Assembly: GCA_017467275.1 (NCBI GenBank)
Contig: JAFTSN010000003.1
Span: 38,673 to 102,672 of the forward strand
DNA from: Clostridia bacterium
GTDB taxonomy: Bacteria > Bacillota > Clostridia > Christensenellales > Borkfalkiaceae
Direction: 5' to 3'
DNA length: 64,000 bases
Shown here piece after piece: positions 52,164 through 61,420 of the stretch. Position numbers and translations under genes: made by a program. The notes under the pieces were generated by a model that saw only the letters and a list, made by a program, of their open reading frames with translations, did no database searches and had not been told where the DNA came from. How positions within the stretch are numbered: the first letter of the stretch is position 1; each line of letters starts with the position of its first letter.

Positions 52164-53600
52164 ATGGCTAAAACACACGAAACTAATTTAACAGAGGGAC
52201 GCATTTTCCGTACCCTGCTGCTTTATGCGCTGCCGTTGGTGGCGACCAATCTTTTACAGATTCTGTTCAACACGATGGACGTTGCCGTTTTAGGGGCGTT
52301 CGTGGAGGATTCCGACCGCGCCGTCGCCGCCGTGGGGGCAACGACTGCTTTAATCAACCTGATTGTGGGGTTATTCGTGGGGCTTTCGGTTGGCGCGAAC
52401 GTTTTGGTGGCGCGGTGCATGGGCGGGAAAGAGTTGGACCGTTCGAGGAGGATCGTGGGAACGGCGATTTTATCCAGCGTCATTCTCGGCGTGGCGTTGT
52501 TGCTCATCGGCGTGTTCGGTGCACGGACCTTTCTAGAATGGACGAAATGCGATCCCGACGTGATCGATATGTCCGAAAAGTATCTGAAAATCTATTTTCT
52601 CGGTATGCCCATAATGATGCTCTATAATTTTTGCGCGTCCGTTTTGAGGGCGGTGGGGGATACCAAAAGGCCGTTTATTTATTTGAGCATCGCAGGGGTT
52701 GCAAACGTCGGATTGAACATTTTTTCGGTGACCGTTCTCGGGCTGGACGTTGAGGGTGTGGCGATTGCGACCGTCGTTTCGCAGGGCATTTCCACCGTGC
52801 TTGCCGTGATCGCGCTTTTAAAGAGCGACGGATTCAGCAAGCTAGAGATAAAGCGGCTCCGCATCGATTGGCGGGAGTTTTGGGAAATTGTGAAGATCGG
52901 CGTGCCTGCGGGTTTGCAGGGGTGTATGTTTTCGCTGGCGAACGTTGTCATTCAATCCTCTGTGAATGCGTTCGGTAAGACGGTCATGGCGGCGAATACC
53001 ATCGGCATGCAGTATCAAGGGTTTATGTACAACGCGATTTCTGCCGTTTCGGTGGCGGCGCTCTCCTTTGTGAGCCAGAATCTCGGCGCTAGGAAAATGG
53101 ATCGGGTGAAAAGGTGCACTTGGATTGCGATCGGGCTTGCGCTTTTGGTTTGGTTGGCGATCGGCGGACCGATTCTTATCCTTGCGCGACCGCTCTGCGG
53201 GATTATGTCGGATAGCCCCGAGGTGATTCGATTGGCTTGTAAGCGGCTGTATATCATCGGTATTTCCTACACGTTCGGCGTTGTTATGGACGTCTTTGGA
53301 AGCGTGATTCGCGGGCTTGGAAAATCGACCACGTCCATGCTTATTTGCCTTTCGGGGAGCTGTTTATTTCGCTTGCTTTGGGTTAAGACGGTCTGCGTGC
53401 GTTTCCCCACGATCGAGGCGATTTGGTGGGTGTATTTGGTGAGCTGGGTGCTTACGGCGGGGATTTATCTCGTTGTGTATTTCCCCATTTTAAAGAGGAC
53501 GGAGGCGTGGCTTTTTGCGGACGGAAAAGAGGAGAATACTGAAGCAAAAGAGACTGCTTCCAATGGGGACGATAGAAAAAATGAGGAGGGCATGGCTTAA
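52164..53600 (+). CDS. MATE-family multidrug efflux transporter
   Basis: 478 residues with about twelve membrane segments in two halves, of the NorM/DinF type. Typical pieces are LFRTLLLYALPLVATNLLQILFNTMDVAVLG-like opening sequence, GLSVGANVLVARCMG, IGMQYQGFMYNAISAVSVAALSFVSQNLGA. It uses Na+ or H+ to expel cationic compounds; substrates unknown. Start at 52164 after CGGAGAAAGC. The tail (about 25 residues) is acidic and hydrophilic. prmA begins on the next base after the stop. Confidence 0.88.
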   Translation: MAKTHETNLTEGRIFRTLLLYALPLVATNLLQILFNTMDVAVLGAFVEDSDRAVAAVGATTALINLIVGLFVGLSVGANVLVARCMGGKELDRSRRIVGTAILSSVILGVALLLIGVFGARTFLEWTKCDPDVIDMSEKYLKIYFLGMPIMMLYNFCASVLRAVGDTKRPFIYLSIAGVANVGLNIFSVTVLGLDVEGVAIATVVSQGISTVLAVIALLKSDGFSKLEIKRLRIDWREFWEIVKIGVPAGLQGCMFSLANVVIQSSVNAFGKTVMAANTIGMQYQGFMYNAISAVSVAALSFVSQNLGARKMDRVKRCTWIAIGLALLVWLAIGGPILILARPLCGIMSDSPEVIRLACKRLYIIGISYTFGVVMDVFGSVIRGLGKSTTSMLICLSGSCLFRLLWVKTVCVRFPTIEAIWWVYLVSWVLTAGIYLVVYFPILKRTEAWLFADGKEENTEAKETASNGDDRKNEEGMA

Positions 53601-54578
53601 ATGAACTATATCGAATTGACGGTGCACACGACGACGGAGGCGAGTGAGATCGTCGCGGATATCATGTGGAATTACTCTGATTTTGGCGTGACGATCTGTG
53701 ATATTAACGACGTGATCGCCTTGCAGACGGATAAGGCGACGGCGTATTGGGATTACATGGACGACGATCTTGCGGAAAAGGCGGCGCTTGCGGGCGTTGA
53801 CGGGGCGCGGGGAGACGTGCTTGTGAAATGCTATCTCGAAAAGGACGAAGCCGATCATGCCGCGCGGAGCATCATGTCCGATATCTTCACGGCGCGGGAG
53901 AACGCGGGCGAGGCGCTGGCGTTCGGCACTCTGGAGGACACTAAGCGCGAAGTGAACGGCGACGATTGGATAGACGTTTGGAAAAAGCATTTCAGACCCA
54001 TTCATTTGGGAAAAATCGTGGTTGTGCCCGAGTGGATTGAATACGAGGCGGCAGAGGACGAAAGGGTGGTTTTGCTCGATTCCAATATGGCGTTTGGCAC
54101 GGGCGAGCACGAGACGACCTCGATGTGCGTGGAGCTCATGCAAGAGTATATCACGCCCGAGAGCGTTTGTATCGACGTCGGTTGCGGGAGCGGGATTCTC
54201 GGTATTTCGGCGATCAAGCTGGGGGCGGAAAAGGCGTATTTGACGGACATCGATCCCGTTGCAGTGTCAAGCGCGACGCATAACGCCGCGTTGAACGGCG
54301 TTAGCGAAAAGACCGTTGTCGCACACTCTAACCTGCTTGACGATACGGCGATCGTAGGGGATATCATGATGGCGAATATCACGGGCGAGATCTTGAAAAT
54401 GCTCGCGCCGTCTATTCCGAAAAACCTCAAAAAAGAGGGCGTTCTGATTTTGAGCGGCATTATCGAAAGTCGGCTGGAGATGGTTGTTGCCGCGTATGCC
54501 GAGGTGGGCATGAAGGTTATTAGGGAAGTTAGAAAGGGCGAGTGGTTTGCGCTCGTTTTGAAGCATAGCGAGGAGTGA
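53601..54578 (+). CDS. prmA: Ribosomal protein L11 methyltransferase
   Basis: 325 residues. An N-terminal substrate domain with DDWIDVWKKHFRP, then the SAM-dependent domain with MAFGTGEHETTSMC, IDVGCGSGILGISA and MANITGEIL, all typical of PrmA, which trimethylates L11. The start abuts the MATE stop. It is the first of a translation-linked group with rsmE, mtaB and a HIT gene. Confidence 0.94.
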   Translation: MNYIELTVHTTTEASEIVADIMWNYSDFGVTICDINDVIALQTDKATAYWDYMDDDLAEKAALAGVDGARGDVLVKCYLEKDEADHAARSIMSDIFTARENAGEALAFGTLEDTKREVNGDDWIDVWKKHFRPIHLGKIVVVPEWIEYEAAEDERVVLLDSNMAFGTGEHETTSMCVELMQEYITPESVCIDVGCGSGILGISAIKLGAEKAYLTDIDPVAVSSATHNAALNGVSEKTVVAHSNLLDDTAIVGDIMMANITGEILKMLAPSIPKNLKKEGVLILSGIIESRLEMVVAAYAEVGMKVIREVRKGEWFALVLKHSEE

Positions 54579-54583
54579 AGGAT

Positions 54584-55339
54584 ATGGCGGGCTTGAAGAG
54601 ATTTTTTGCGGACGGCGAATTGAGCGTGGGCGCGGAAGCGGTGCTTTCGGGCGACGAGTTCGAGCACGCAAAAAACGTTCTTAGGATTGCCGTCGGAGAC
54701 GAGGTGATGCTCCTTGACGGGAGCGGAAAGGAGTTTTCCGCGATCGTTTCAAGCGTCGAGAAGCGGCGTATGGTTTTGAATGTCGTGAGAGCGGACGATG
54801 GGGGCAGGGAAGCGTTGACGGACGTTTTTTTGGCGTTCGGTTACCTCAAAAATGCCGATAAAAATGAGTTTATCGTGCAAAAGGCGGTGGAGTTGGGCGT
54901 GAAGAGGATCGTTGCGTTTTCCTCGCAATATTCGTCGGCGTTCATGAACGAAAACAAGCTCGAGCGGCTGAATAAGGTGGCGCGGGAGGCGGCGAAGCAG
55001 TGTCTGCGCTCGGTGGCGCCCAAGGTGGAATACTGTTCCGATTTGAAAAGCGCGCTCTTAAGCGTTTCGGAAGCGAAAAATAAAATTTTCGCCTGCGAAT
55101 TTCAGACGGAAAGTCAGACGGCGCTCGGCGCGATCACGGGCAGCACGGCGTTGGTCGTCGGGAGTGAGGGCGGCTTTTCCAAGGAAGAACAGAAGCTTTC
55201 GGAGGCGCTTGGGTTTTCGTCTGTGACGCTCGGTAAACGAATTTTGCGCGCGGAGACGGCGGCGGTTGCGCTTGTCTCGGTTGCTATGTTCGCGCTCGGC
55301 GAGCTGGGGGACGGAGCTGGCTCGGAGGAGAAAATATGA
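54584..55339 (+). CDS. rsmE: 16S rRNA m3U1498 methyltransferase RsmE
   Basis: 251 residues, SPOUT fold. An N-terminal PUA-like part (LKRFFADG...LSGDEFEHAKNVLRIAVGDEV) and the C-terminal knot with VGSEGGFSKEE and LGKRILRAETAA. Methylates U1498 of 16S rRNA. ATG 54584 is chosen over GTG 54575 because GAGGAG is then properly spaced and the conserved start is kept. The stop overlaps the mtaB start (ATGA). Confidence 0.94.
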   Translation: MAGLKRFFADGELSVGAEAVLSGDEFEHAKNVLRIAVGDEVMLLDGSGKEFSAIVSSVEKRRMVLNVVRADDGGREALTDVFLAFGYLKNADKNEFIVQKAVELGVKRIVAFSSQYSSAFMNENKLERLNKVAREAAKQCLRSVAPKVEYCSDLKSALLSVSEAKNKIFACEFQTESQTALGAITGSTALVVGSEGGFSKEEQKLSEALGFSSVTLGKRILRAETAAVALVSVAMFALGELGDGAGSEEKI

Positions 55340-56595
55340 AAGCGGCGGTGCTGACTCTTGGATGCAAGGTCAACGACGTGGAGAGCGGGTCGCTTATCCG
55401 TGGGCTCGAGGAGCTCGGCTACGAGGTGACGCGAGAATTCGAGGCGGCGGATTTTTACGTGATCAACACCTGCGCCGTGACTGCCGAGGCGGAGAGAAAG
55501 AGCCGTCAGGCAGTGGGCAGGGCGCTCAAATATAACCCTGCGGCGAAGGTGATCGTCTGCGGGTGCGCTTCGCAAAAGAGCCCGACGGCGTTTGAAGAAA
55601 AGGATAACGTGATCGCGGTTGCGGGGGCAAGGCGTAAGGGGAAAATTCTCGCCCTTGCGGCAGAAGGATTTAATGAAAGGCTCGGCGTTTTGCAGGACGA
55701 CGGCGATAATGCTTATGAGGAATTACCCGTTCCCGAGTGCTTAAAAACGCGAAATTTCGTTAAAATTCAAGACGGGTGTAACCGTTTTTGCTCCTATTGC
55801 GTGATTCCCTATCTGCGCGGGCGCAGCCGTTCGCGATCGGTTGAGAGTGCGGCGAGGGAAATTTTGTCGGGGGAGGCGCAGGAGACGGTTATCACGGGCA
55901 TCGATATTTCCGACTATAAGGACGGGGAGCGCGATCTTGCCGATTTGCTTTTGGCGGTCAAGGACGCGAACACGAGAATTCGGCTCGGTTCGATCGAGGT
56001 CAGCCTGATCACGGAGCGTTTTTTGACGGCGGCAAAGAGCCTCCAGCGTTTTGCGCCGCAGTTCCACCTGTCGCTGCAGAGCGGGTCGGATAAGGTGCTC
56101 AAAAGCATGAACCGACATTACACCCGCGCGGAGTATTTGAAAAAGTGCGAAATGATCTATGCGGCGTTTCCGAACGCGGCGATCACGACGGATATTATCG
56201 TCGGCTTTCCGACGGAGACGGAGGAGGATTTTGCCGATTCGCTTTCCATTATCGACGAGGCGGGATTTTCTGCCGTTCACGCATTTCCCTATTCCCCGCG
56301 CGAGGGGACGAATGCCTGGAAGCGCTTTAAAGAATTGCCTGCGGCGGTGAAAAAGGAGCGGTTGGGACGACTGCTCGTTAAGGCAGAGGAGCAGAAAAAA
56401 CGCTATCTGGAGCGTTTTGTGGGAAAGGTGCTCGAGCTTGTGCCCGAGGGATATTCGGAGGGTTTCACGGAGGGGTATTCGGAGAATTATATTAGGCTCT
56501 ACGTGCCTGAAAAATTGGAGAAACGCCCCACCCGTGTACGCGTTGAAGCATTGTTTAAGGACGGAGTAAAGGCTGTTTTAGCCCAAGAAAAATAA
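55336..56595 (+). CDS. mtaB: tRNA t6A37 methylthiotransferase MtaB
   Basis: 419 residues, radical-SAM enzyme making ms2t6A. The N-terminal methylthiotransferase domain holds Cys10, Cys46 and Cys75/77 for the auxiliary cluster; the radical-SAM cluster is Cys148-x3-Cys152-x2-Cys155 (DGCNRFCSYC). The opening TLGCKVNDVES and CSYCVIPYLRGRSRSR pattern point to MtaB rather than MiaB. The C-terminal TRAM region contains a near-repeat (EGYSEGFTEGYSENY). Coupled to rsmE. Confidence 0.93.
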   Translation: MKAAVLTLGCKVNDVESGSLIRGLEELGYEVTREFEAADFYVINTCAVTAEAERKSRQAVGRALKYNPAAKVIVCGCASQKSPTAFEEKDNVIAVAGARRKGKILALAAEGFNERLGVLQDDGDNAYEELPVPECLKTRNFVKIQDGCNRFCSYCVIPYLRGRSRSRSVESAAREILSGEAQETVITGIDISDYKDGERDLADLLLAVKDANTRIRLGSIEVSLITERFLTAAKSLQRFAPQFHLSLQSGSDKVLKSMNRHYTRAEYLKKCEMIYAAFPNAAITTDIIVGFPTETEEDFADSLSIIDEAGFSAVHAFPYSPREGTNAWKRFKELPAAVKKERLGRLLVKAEEQKKRYLERFVGKVLELVPEGYSEGFTEGYSENYIRLYVPEKLEKRPTRVRVEALFKDGVKAVLAQEK

Positions 56596-56609
56596 GGAGT
56601 GAAAATATT

Positions 56610-56948
56610 ATGGAGAACTGTATTTTTTGCAAGATTGTTGCTGGGGAGATTCCCTCGCCCAGATTTTACGAGGATGGGGATATGATCGTCATTAAGGACA
56701 TCGAGCCCAAGGCGAAGCTGCATTATCTTTGTATCCCCAAGACCCATTTTGCGTTGCTTTCCGAAATGGACGAGGAGAAGGCGGAGCTTTTAAAGCGGGT
56801 CATGAAAAAAATCCCCGAACTTGCAAACGGTGTGCTGGGGCTTTCGGGCGGGTACAGAATGATCGTCAATCAGGGCGCAGACGGCGGACAGAGCGTGCCG
56901 CACCTGCATATCCACCTGCTCGGCGGGGAGACTTTGACGGGATTTTAA
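56610..56948 (+). CDS. HIT-family nucleotide-binding protein
   Basis: 112 residues, PKCI/Hint branch: CIFCKIVAGEIPSPRFYED at the start and the histidine triad VPHLHIHLLGG near the end. Such proteins hydrolyse AMP-linked compounds. Begins 14 bases after mtaB with a GGAGTG site. Confidence 0.93.
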   Translation: MENCIFCKIVAGEIPSPRFYEDGDMIVIKDIEPKAKLHYLCIPKTHFALLSEMDEEKAELLKRVMKKIPELANGVLGLSGGYRMIVNQGADGGQSVPHLHIHLLGGETLTGF

Positions 56949-57036
56949 GACGCGTCAAAAAATTTTTTAAAGGACTTATAAAATCCGTTTAATCGGGCAA
57001 TAATCCCTTTCGCAAAATAAAAGCGGGAGGGATTTT

Positions 57037-57519
57037 ATGCTGTTTTGGGGAGTGAAAGTCTTTTTAAAATGCGCGGCGGCAGTTTTCTGTTCGCTCTTTT
57101 CGGGGATATTTTTGCTTATTTTAAATTCATCGTATTTGCCCAATAGCGCCGTGCAAGCCGATCGCAGAGAATATTATCTCTTTTCCCCTTCCTCGCAGGC
57201 GACGATCGCTGAAACTTACGGCTTTTTAGAAGCGTTTTTTCTCGAGGGGGAATGCGCCTTTTATTCGCTTGAGAGGATTGGCGCGGCATACGGAGCAGAC
57301 GGTGAAAGGGCGATTTCTGCCTTTAAGGACAGCCTGATTTCAGCCGCTCGGGCGACGGTGTGTTTTGAGGAAGAGGCGAGCGGTACGCGCTCGTATTATT
57401 GCTATTCTCCCATATTAAAAGGCGGTGTGTATATTGAGGGGTATTCGGTTAATCTGCATATTGCCGTTCGCGAGGGGACGGTTGCGGTGGGCTCGCCCAT
57501 CGTGTTCGGCGGGTACTGA
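57037..57519 (+). CDS. Exported protein, possibly YwmB-like
   Basis: 160 residues with one N-terminal membrane/signal segment (AAAVFCSLFSGIFLLILNSSYL). The rest is predicted outside. The ending, VNLHIAVREGTVAVGSPIVFGGY, resembles the end of YwmB-type proteins (an (A/V)xR...GTPII..EY pattern), and the next gene is spoIIQ-like; in Bacillus ywmB lies near murAA-spoIID-spoIIQ. That match is by memory and weak, and the protein is shorter than YwmB. It starts after GCGGGAGGGATTTT. Confidence 0.45.
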   Translation: MLFWGVKVFLKCAAAVFCSLFSGIFLLILNSSYLPNSAVQADRREYYLFSPSSQATIAETYGFLEAFFLEGECAFYSLERIGAAYGADGERAISAFKDSLISAARATVCFEEEASGTRSYYCYSPILKGGVYIEGYSVNLHIAVREGTVAVGSPIVFGGY

Positions 57520-57542
57520 AAAAAAATTTTTTCATTCGACAG

Positions 57543-57571
57543 GTATAAAATTGGGCGGCCGCGGCAAAAAT
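57543..57571 (+). promoter_or_regulatory. Sigma-F (or sigma-G) type promoter of the spoIIQ-like gene
   Basis: GTATA (57543-57547), 15-base spacer, GGCAAAAAT (57563-57571), which fits the forespore sigma-F pattern GYATA and GGNNANANT. Bacillus spoIIQ is also transcribed by sigma-F. Confidence 0.6.
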
Positions 57572-57608
57572 CTACATACAAAAAACATATTTTCGGAGGA
57601 ATTAGACA

Positions 57609-58268
57609 ATGAAAAACCAAAACGAAAACGGAAAGGGCGCAAGCGTCAAAAACAAAAAGACTTATTTTTACGTCGCGCTCGGACTTGCTGCGATCTTGCT
57701 TGCGGCGGCGATCATCATAACGTCGGTGGCGCTGGCGGGGCGCAATCAACCGACCTTGCAGGTCCCGTCCGACAACACTCAGCAAACGCCGAATGAGGAC
57801 GAACCTGTCCAGACCCCGCCTGATGAGGACGATGAACCTGTGATCGTCACGCCTGTGGGTTTTGCCAATCCCGTGGCTACCATGTCCGTGATGAACGGCT
57901 ACGGCTTCTATCACAATGCCACCATTAACCAATATTATGCCCATTTGGGTGTTGACTTCACTGCCGAGGCGGGTGCAGAGGTCTACGCGGTGCAAGCGGG
58001 TACGGTCGAGGAGGTCTATACTTCCGACGTTCTAATCGGCACGCGGATTGTGATCGATCACGGCGACGGAGTTAAGAGCGTCTATGAGTTCGTCGAAGCA
58101 AGAGAAGGGTTAAAGGCGGGGGACACCGTTGCACGCGGTGAGGTGATTGCAACGGTTGCCGAAGCAACGGGCAACGAATATAAGGACGGTGCGCATCTGC
58201 ACTTTGAGATCCTGGAAAATGGGCAGAAAGCCGACCCGTCCAAGTATCTCACGCTCGAGGAAAAATAA
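57609..58268 (+). CDS. spoIIQ: SpoIIQ-like M23 (LytM) protein
   Basis: 219 residues: cytoplasmic N terminus, one membrane helix (about 20-43), an acidic Pro-rich linker (about 47-80) and an M23 domain. In sporulation SpoIIQ sits in the forespore membrane and binds SpoIIIAH of the mother cell, forming the channel that links the two cells. All M23 zinc ligands are kept: His112 and Asp116 (HLGVD) and His196/His198 (HLHFE). The Bacillus protein lacks a ligand, while the clostridial form keeps them. Size, anchor and promoter support SpoIIQ, but other M23 proteins cannot be excluded. Confidence 0.7.
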   Translation: MKNQNENGKGASVKNKKTYFYVALGLAAILLAAAIIITSVALAGRNQPTLQVPSDNTQQTPNEDEPVQTPPDEDDEPVIVTPVGFANPVATMSVMNGYGFYHNATINQYYAHLGVDFTAEAGAEVYAVQAGTVEEVYTSDVLIGTRIVIDHGDGVKSVYEFVEAREGLKAGDTVARGEVIATVAEATGNEYKDGAHLHFEILENGQKADPSKYLTLEEK

Positions 58269-58300
58269 CGAAGCCGCGAAGGATACCGCGCCTTGTATAA

Positions 58301-58348
58301 AAAATAGGTTGCGTCAAGATAAACGTTGACGCAACCTATTTCATTTTT
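58301..58348. terminator. Terminator after spoIIQ
   Basis: AATAGGTTGCGTCAA pairs with TTGACGCAACCTATT around a short loop, with A runs and T-rich sequence on either side; it serves the plus strand and probably the convergent Sel1 gene. Confidence 0.85.
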
Positions 58349-58413
58349 CGTAAACTGCCTGACTAAGTTTTTAAAAAGGGTGGGAGAATCGCATGAATCG
58401 CAAATATATTGCG

Positions 58414-59355
58414 TTACAGATTCATTTTTGCTAAAAGTTTTTTTGCAATAGGCTCTCCCGCGCTTGCCGCCTCTTTAATATATCTCAAGCCAAGATCTTC
58501 ATCTATCCAACAGCCTTTGCCGTTTAAATAACAAACGCCCAAATATGTTTTTGCGGCAAGATGACCGTTTTTAAATGCTTGTTCAAAATATGCAAAAGCT
58601 CTATCATAATTTATCGCAACGTATTCGCCGTTGAAGTAATATTTTCCTGTCATATATTGCGCTTCAGCTTCGTCAAACATAGCGGCTCTTTCAAAATATT
58701 TTAAAGCCTTATAATGGTCTACCGCACATCCAATCCCGACGTTATACATTACGGCGGCATAATAGGACGATTTTATGTCTAATTCCTTTGCCCCCGCTTC
58801 GTATAAGGCAAGAGCTTTTGCTTTGTCGACGGGATAGCCGTATTTGCCGAACTGATAACCGTATCCCTTGATGAAATAGGCGTACCCGTAAACGTCCCCA
58901 TAGTCGCCCTTCAAGCATTCTTCTATTAACGCCTGCCCTTTTACGTTTTGATTTACAAGGAAATAATGCAACGCCAAATGAGCGGTTGAATTTTTATAGC
59001 CGCTGTTATGGGCGTATAGATAATATTGCGTTGCTTTTTCCGGGGATTTAATGCAGCCTTCGCCGTTGTAATAGCAATTACCCAACAAATCATAGGCAGG
59101 GATAAACCGTTCTCTCGTTAATTCCTCGAGCAAAACTACGATCTGCCTTAAATTTACGCTGACGCTTTTTTGGCAAATCAAACCCGTAAAGCAAAACATA
59201 TATTTATAATAGTTGTCTCTGTTATAAGAGTATTTTAACTGATTATATATGCTTGCCGCAGTCTCAACGGTTATATTAACGTTATATGTGTTCATTTGAA
59301 AACAACCGTATAAATCGCGCATGCTTCCGACTAAACATTTATTGAATCTAAACAT
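58414..59355 (-). CDS. Sel1-repeat protein
   Basis: 313 residues made largely of Sel1-like (TPR-related) helical repeats: for example AYDLLGNCYYNGEGCIKSPEKATQYY, AAVMYNVGIGCAVDHYKALKYF and AQYMTGKYYFNGEYVAINYDRAFAYF, at roughly 36-residue steps. These repeats form scaffolds for protein contacts. No signal peptide is evident; the first 30 residues (MFRFNKCLVGSM...) are atypical. Composition is AT-richer than the surroundings. Starts after TTAAGGAGCAACTAGCAATT and has its own consensus promoter 150 bases upstream. Confidence 0.82.
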   Translation of the reverse strand: MFRFNKCLVGSMRDLYGCFQMNTYNVNITVETAASIYNQLKYSYNRDNYYKYMFCFTGLICQKSVSVNLRQIVVLLEELTRERFIPAYDLLGNCYYNGEGCIKSPEKATQYYLYAHNSGYKNSTAHLALHYFLVNQNVKGQALIEECLKGDYGDVYGYAYFIKGYGYQFGKYGYPVDKAKALALYEAGAKELDIKSSYYAAVMYNVGIGCAVDHYKALKYFERAAMFDEAEAQYMTGKYYFNGEYVAINYDRAFAYFEQAFKNGHLAAKTYLGVCYLNGKGCWIDEDLGLRYIKEAASAGEPIAKKLLAKMNL

Positions 59356-59506
59356 AATTGCTAGTTGCTCCTTAAGCTATTTTTATATTCGTAATACTTG
59401 GTGGAAATTTTCAAGCATTCTCTAGCTTTTTTTTAATTACGGCTAGGGTTTATACCGACTTGGCTAAATTGCCCGTGGCGGCGAAAGTCTTTTTTTGACT
59501 ATCTTT

Positions 59507-59535
59507 ATTATAGCATACGCTGTTGTTTTTGTCAA
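59507..59535 (-). promoter_or_regulatory. Promoter of the Sel1-repeat gene
   Basis: TTGACA (59535-59530), 17 bases, TATAAT (59512-59507) preceded by TGC. The leader is about 145 nt. Confidence 0.8.
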
Positions 59536-59636
59536 TTGTTTGCCAAAACCTTCAACGAATATTATGTTGTTTCGGTTATATTGCCGTCCCCGTCCGCATA
59601 AAAATAGCTTGCTGAATCTTTTTAGGAGCGATTTTT

Positions 59637-61091
59637 ATGAAACGAACGGTTTGTCTTTTGCTCGCCGCGGTTTTATGTTTCGGATTGTGCTTTGTTCTCG
59701 TTGGTTGTGGGGAGACGGCGAACGCAAACGCGCGGTATGAAATTAACGTCGAATACCTGCCCGAGACTGCCACACTGGCGGGTACGGCGAAGGTGGAGTA
59801 CGTCAACAACACCTCCAACGCTCTCGACGAGCTGAAATTTAATCTCTTTCCCAACGCCTATCGCGAGGACGCGGCGTATCAGCCCGTTTCGCCTGCATAT
59901 AACTCCGTTGCTTACTATAACGGCAAGGACTATGGCAGTATGGTCGTCTCGAGTGTGAACGGCTCCAAGGGCTGGGAGGTTATGGGTGAGGACGCCAACA
60001 TTCTTTGCGTGGAGCTCGAGCGTTCCGTTTATCCCGGGGATAAGGTCACGCTCGATATCGGTTTTTTAACCAAGCTTGCCAAGGTCAATCATCGGACGGG
60101 GGTAACGGAAAAAACGGTAAACCTCGGCAATTTCTATCCCGTGCTTTGCGCCTATGATGCGAACGGCTTTTACGAGTGCCCCTATTATTCGGACGGCGAC
60201 CCGTTCGTCACGGAATGTGCGGATTACACCGTGAAGCTCACGCTGCCCAAGGAATACGAGGTTGCCGCCACGGGGGAAACGCTCGGGGAGAGGACATTGG
60301 AAAGAAAAAAGGTGCACACCATGTCTGCGACGAACGTGCGGGATTTCGCGATCGTCGTGTCCGATTCGTTCAAGACGGAGGAGTGCCGCTGGGGGAACGT
60401 GGGAATCAAATATTACTATTATGACGACGCGGCGCCTGCGGCGCACCTCGCGCTCATAAAAGAATGTCTCGATTATTATTCCGAGAGTTTTGGAGAGTAT
60501 CCTTATTCGACCTATTCCGTTGTGCAGACGGGATTTTGCTACGGCGGTATGGAATATCCCGCCTTGGCGATGATTTCCGATTCGCTCAAAGAGGAGGAGC
60601 TCGTCTACACGTTGGCGCACGAAACGGCGCATCAATGGTGGTATGCCGCGGTGGGGAGCAATCAAGCGGAAAACGCTTGGCAGGACGAGGGGCTCGCCGA
60701 GTATTCGTCGTTTATGTTTTTTAAGGAACACGACAACTACGGCGTGGATGCCTCTGTGCTCGTTGTGAATGCGACGAAGGAATATCGGGCGTATTACGAC
60801 GTTTACAGCCGTGTGTTCGGCGATGCGGACACGCGTATGACGCGGCATTTAAAGGATTATTTGAGTGATTACGAATATCGCTGTATCGCCTACGACAAGG
60901 GCTTGATTATGTTTGATTCGCTTGAAAAGAGTATTGGCGATAAGAAGTTTTTGACGGGGCTTAAGAACTATTATAAAGCTTGCAAATTCAAGCTCGCGGA
61001 GCCTGCGGATATGATTGCGGCGTTTGAAAAGGCGGGCGTGGACGTCGCGGGATTTTTTGAATCGTTTTTAAGCGGTAAGGCTGTGATTTAA
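59637..61091 (+). CDS. M1-family metallopeptidase lipoprotein
   Basis: 484 residues. Lipoprotein signal with lipobox LVGC (Cys24), so the enzyme is on the outer face of the membrane. The N-terminal beta-domain (about 30-240) leads to the gluzincin domain with HETAH (His328-His332) and the third ligand Glu351 in NAWQDEGLAEY; GGMEYP replaces the usual GAMEN substrate motif. It is shorter than full aminopeptidase N and lacks the large C-terminal helical domain. An aminopeptidase role is likely. Starts after TTTTTAGGAGCGATTTTT. Confidence 0.9.
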   Translation: MKRTVCLLLAAVLCFGLCFVLVGCGETANANARYEINVEYLPETATLAGTAKVEYVNNTSNALDELKFNLFPNAYREDAAYQPVSPAYNSVAYYNGKDYGSMVVSSVNGSKGWEVMGEDANILCVELERSVYPGDKVTLDIGFLTKLAKVNHRTGVTEKTVNLGNFYPVLCAYDANGFYECPYYSDGDPFVTECADYTVKLTLPKEYEVAATGETLGERTLERKKVHTMSATNVRDFAIVVSDSFKTEECRWGNVGIKYYYYDDAAPAAHLALIKECLDYYSESFGEYPYSTYSVVQTGFCYGGMEYPALAMISDSLKEEELVYTLAHETAHQWWYAAVGSNQAENAWQDEGLAEYSSFMFFKEHDNYGVDASVLVVNATKEYRAYYDVYSRVFGDADTRMTRHLKDYLSDYEYRCIAYDKGLIMFDSLEKSIGDKKFLTGLKNYYKACKFKLAEPADMIAAFEKAGVDVAGFFESFLSGKAVI

Positions 61092-61141
61092 AGGAAAATT
61101 CCGCCTAAAAGAAAAAAATATGAAAAATTTTCCGTAAACGC

Positions 61142-61170
61142 TTGCCAAATCCTTTTTTTCGGCGTATAAT
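61142..61170 (+). promoter_or_regulatory. Promoter of the corA leader
   Basis: TTGCCA (61142-61147), 17 bases, TATAAT (61165-61170). It would make a 5' leader of about 315 nt, containing a small ORF and a terminator. Confidence 0.7.
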
Positions 61171-61246
61171 AAGAGTAGACGGAGCGTTTTCGGCACGGTT
61201 CGGGGACGTTCGTTATAAAACAGTCAAGGAGTCATCAAGGCATATT

Positions 61247-61336
61247 ATGGACGCTGGGCCAAATTACCGAAGTACGGCTACGACAACTTATGAAAACCCG
61301 CCGCGGACGGTACGGAGTGTTTTTACGGAAGATTGA
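61247..61336 (+). CDS. Possible leader peptide (29 aa)
   Basis: Frame MDAGPNYRST...PRTVRSVFTED* with AAGGAG about 17 bases upstream, which is far. It includes Pro-Pro and several Arg. It lies between the promoter and terminator in front of corA, like the leader peptides of some magnesium transporters. May be fortuitous. Confidence 0.3.
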   Translation: MDAGPNYRSTATTTYENPPRTVRSVFTED

Positions 61337-61383
61337 TTTCACGGGCGAATAAGAGCCCGCAATTCCCGAAAATACGATAAACG

Positions 61384-61420
61384 ACACGCACGGGCGGTTT
61401 TTCCCGTGCGTTTTTCTTTT
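61384..61420 (+). terminator. Terminator within the corA leader
   Basis: ACGCACGGG/CCCGTGCGT with a CGGTTTTT loop, then TTTTCTTTT. It lies about 70 bases before corA, so it may act as an attenuator. Confidence 0.75.

Noticed and set aside
61171-61420. M-box magnesium riboswitch before corA
   Set aside because: The conserved M-box segments (such as GGUGAGGCUCCUA) are missing; only the layout is similar.
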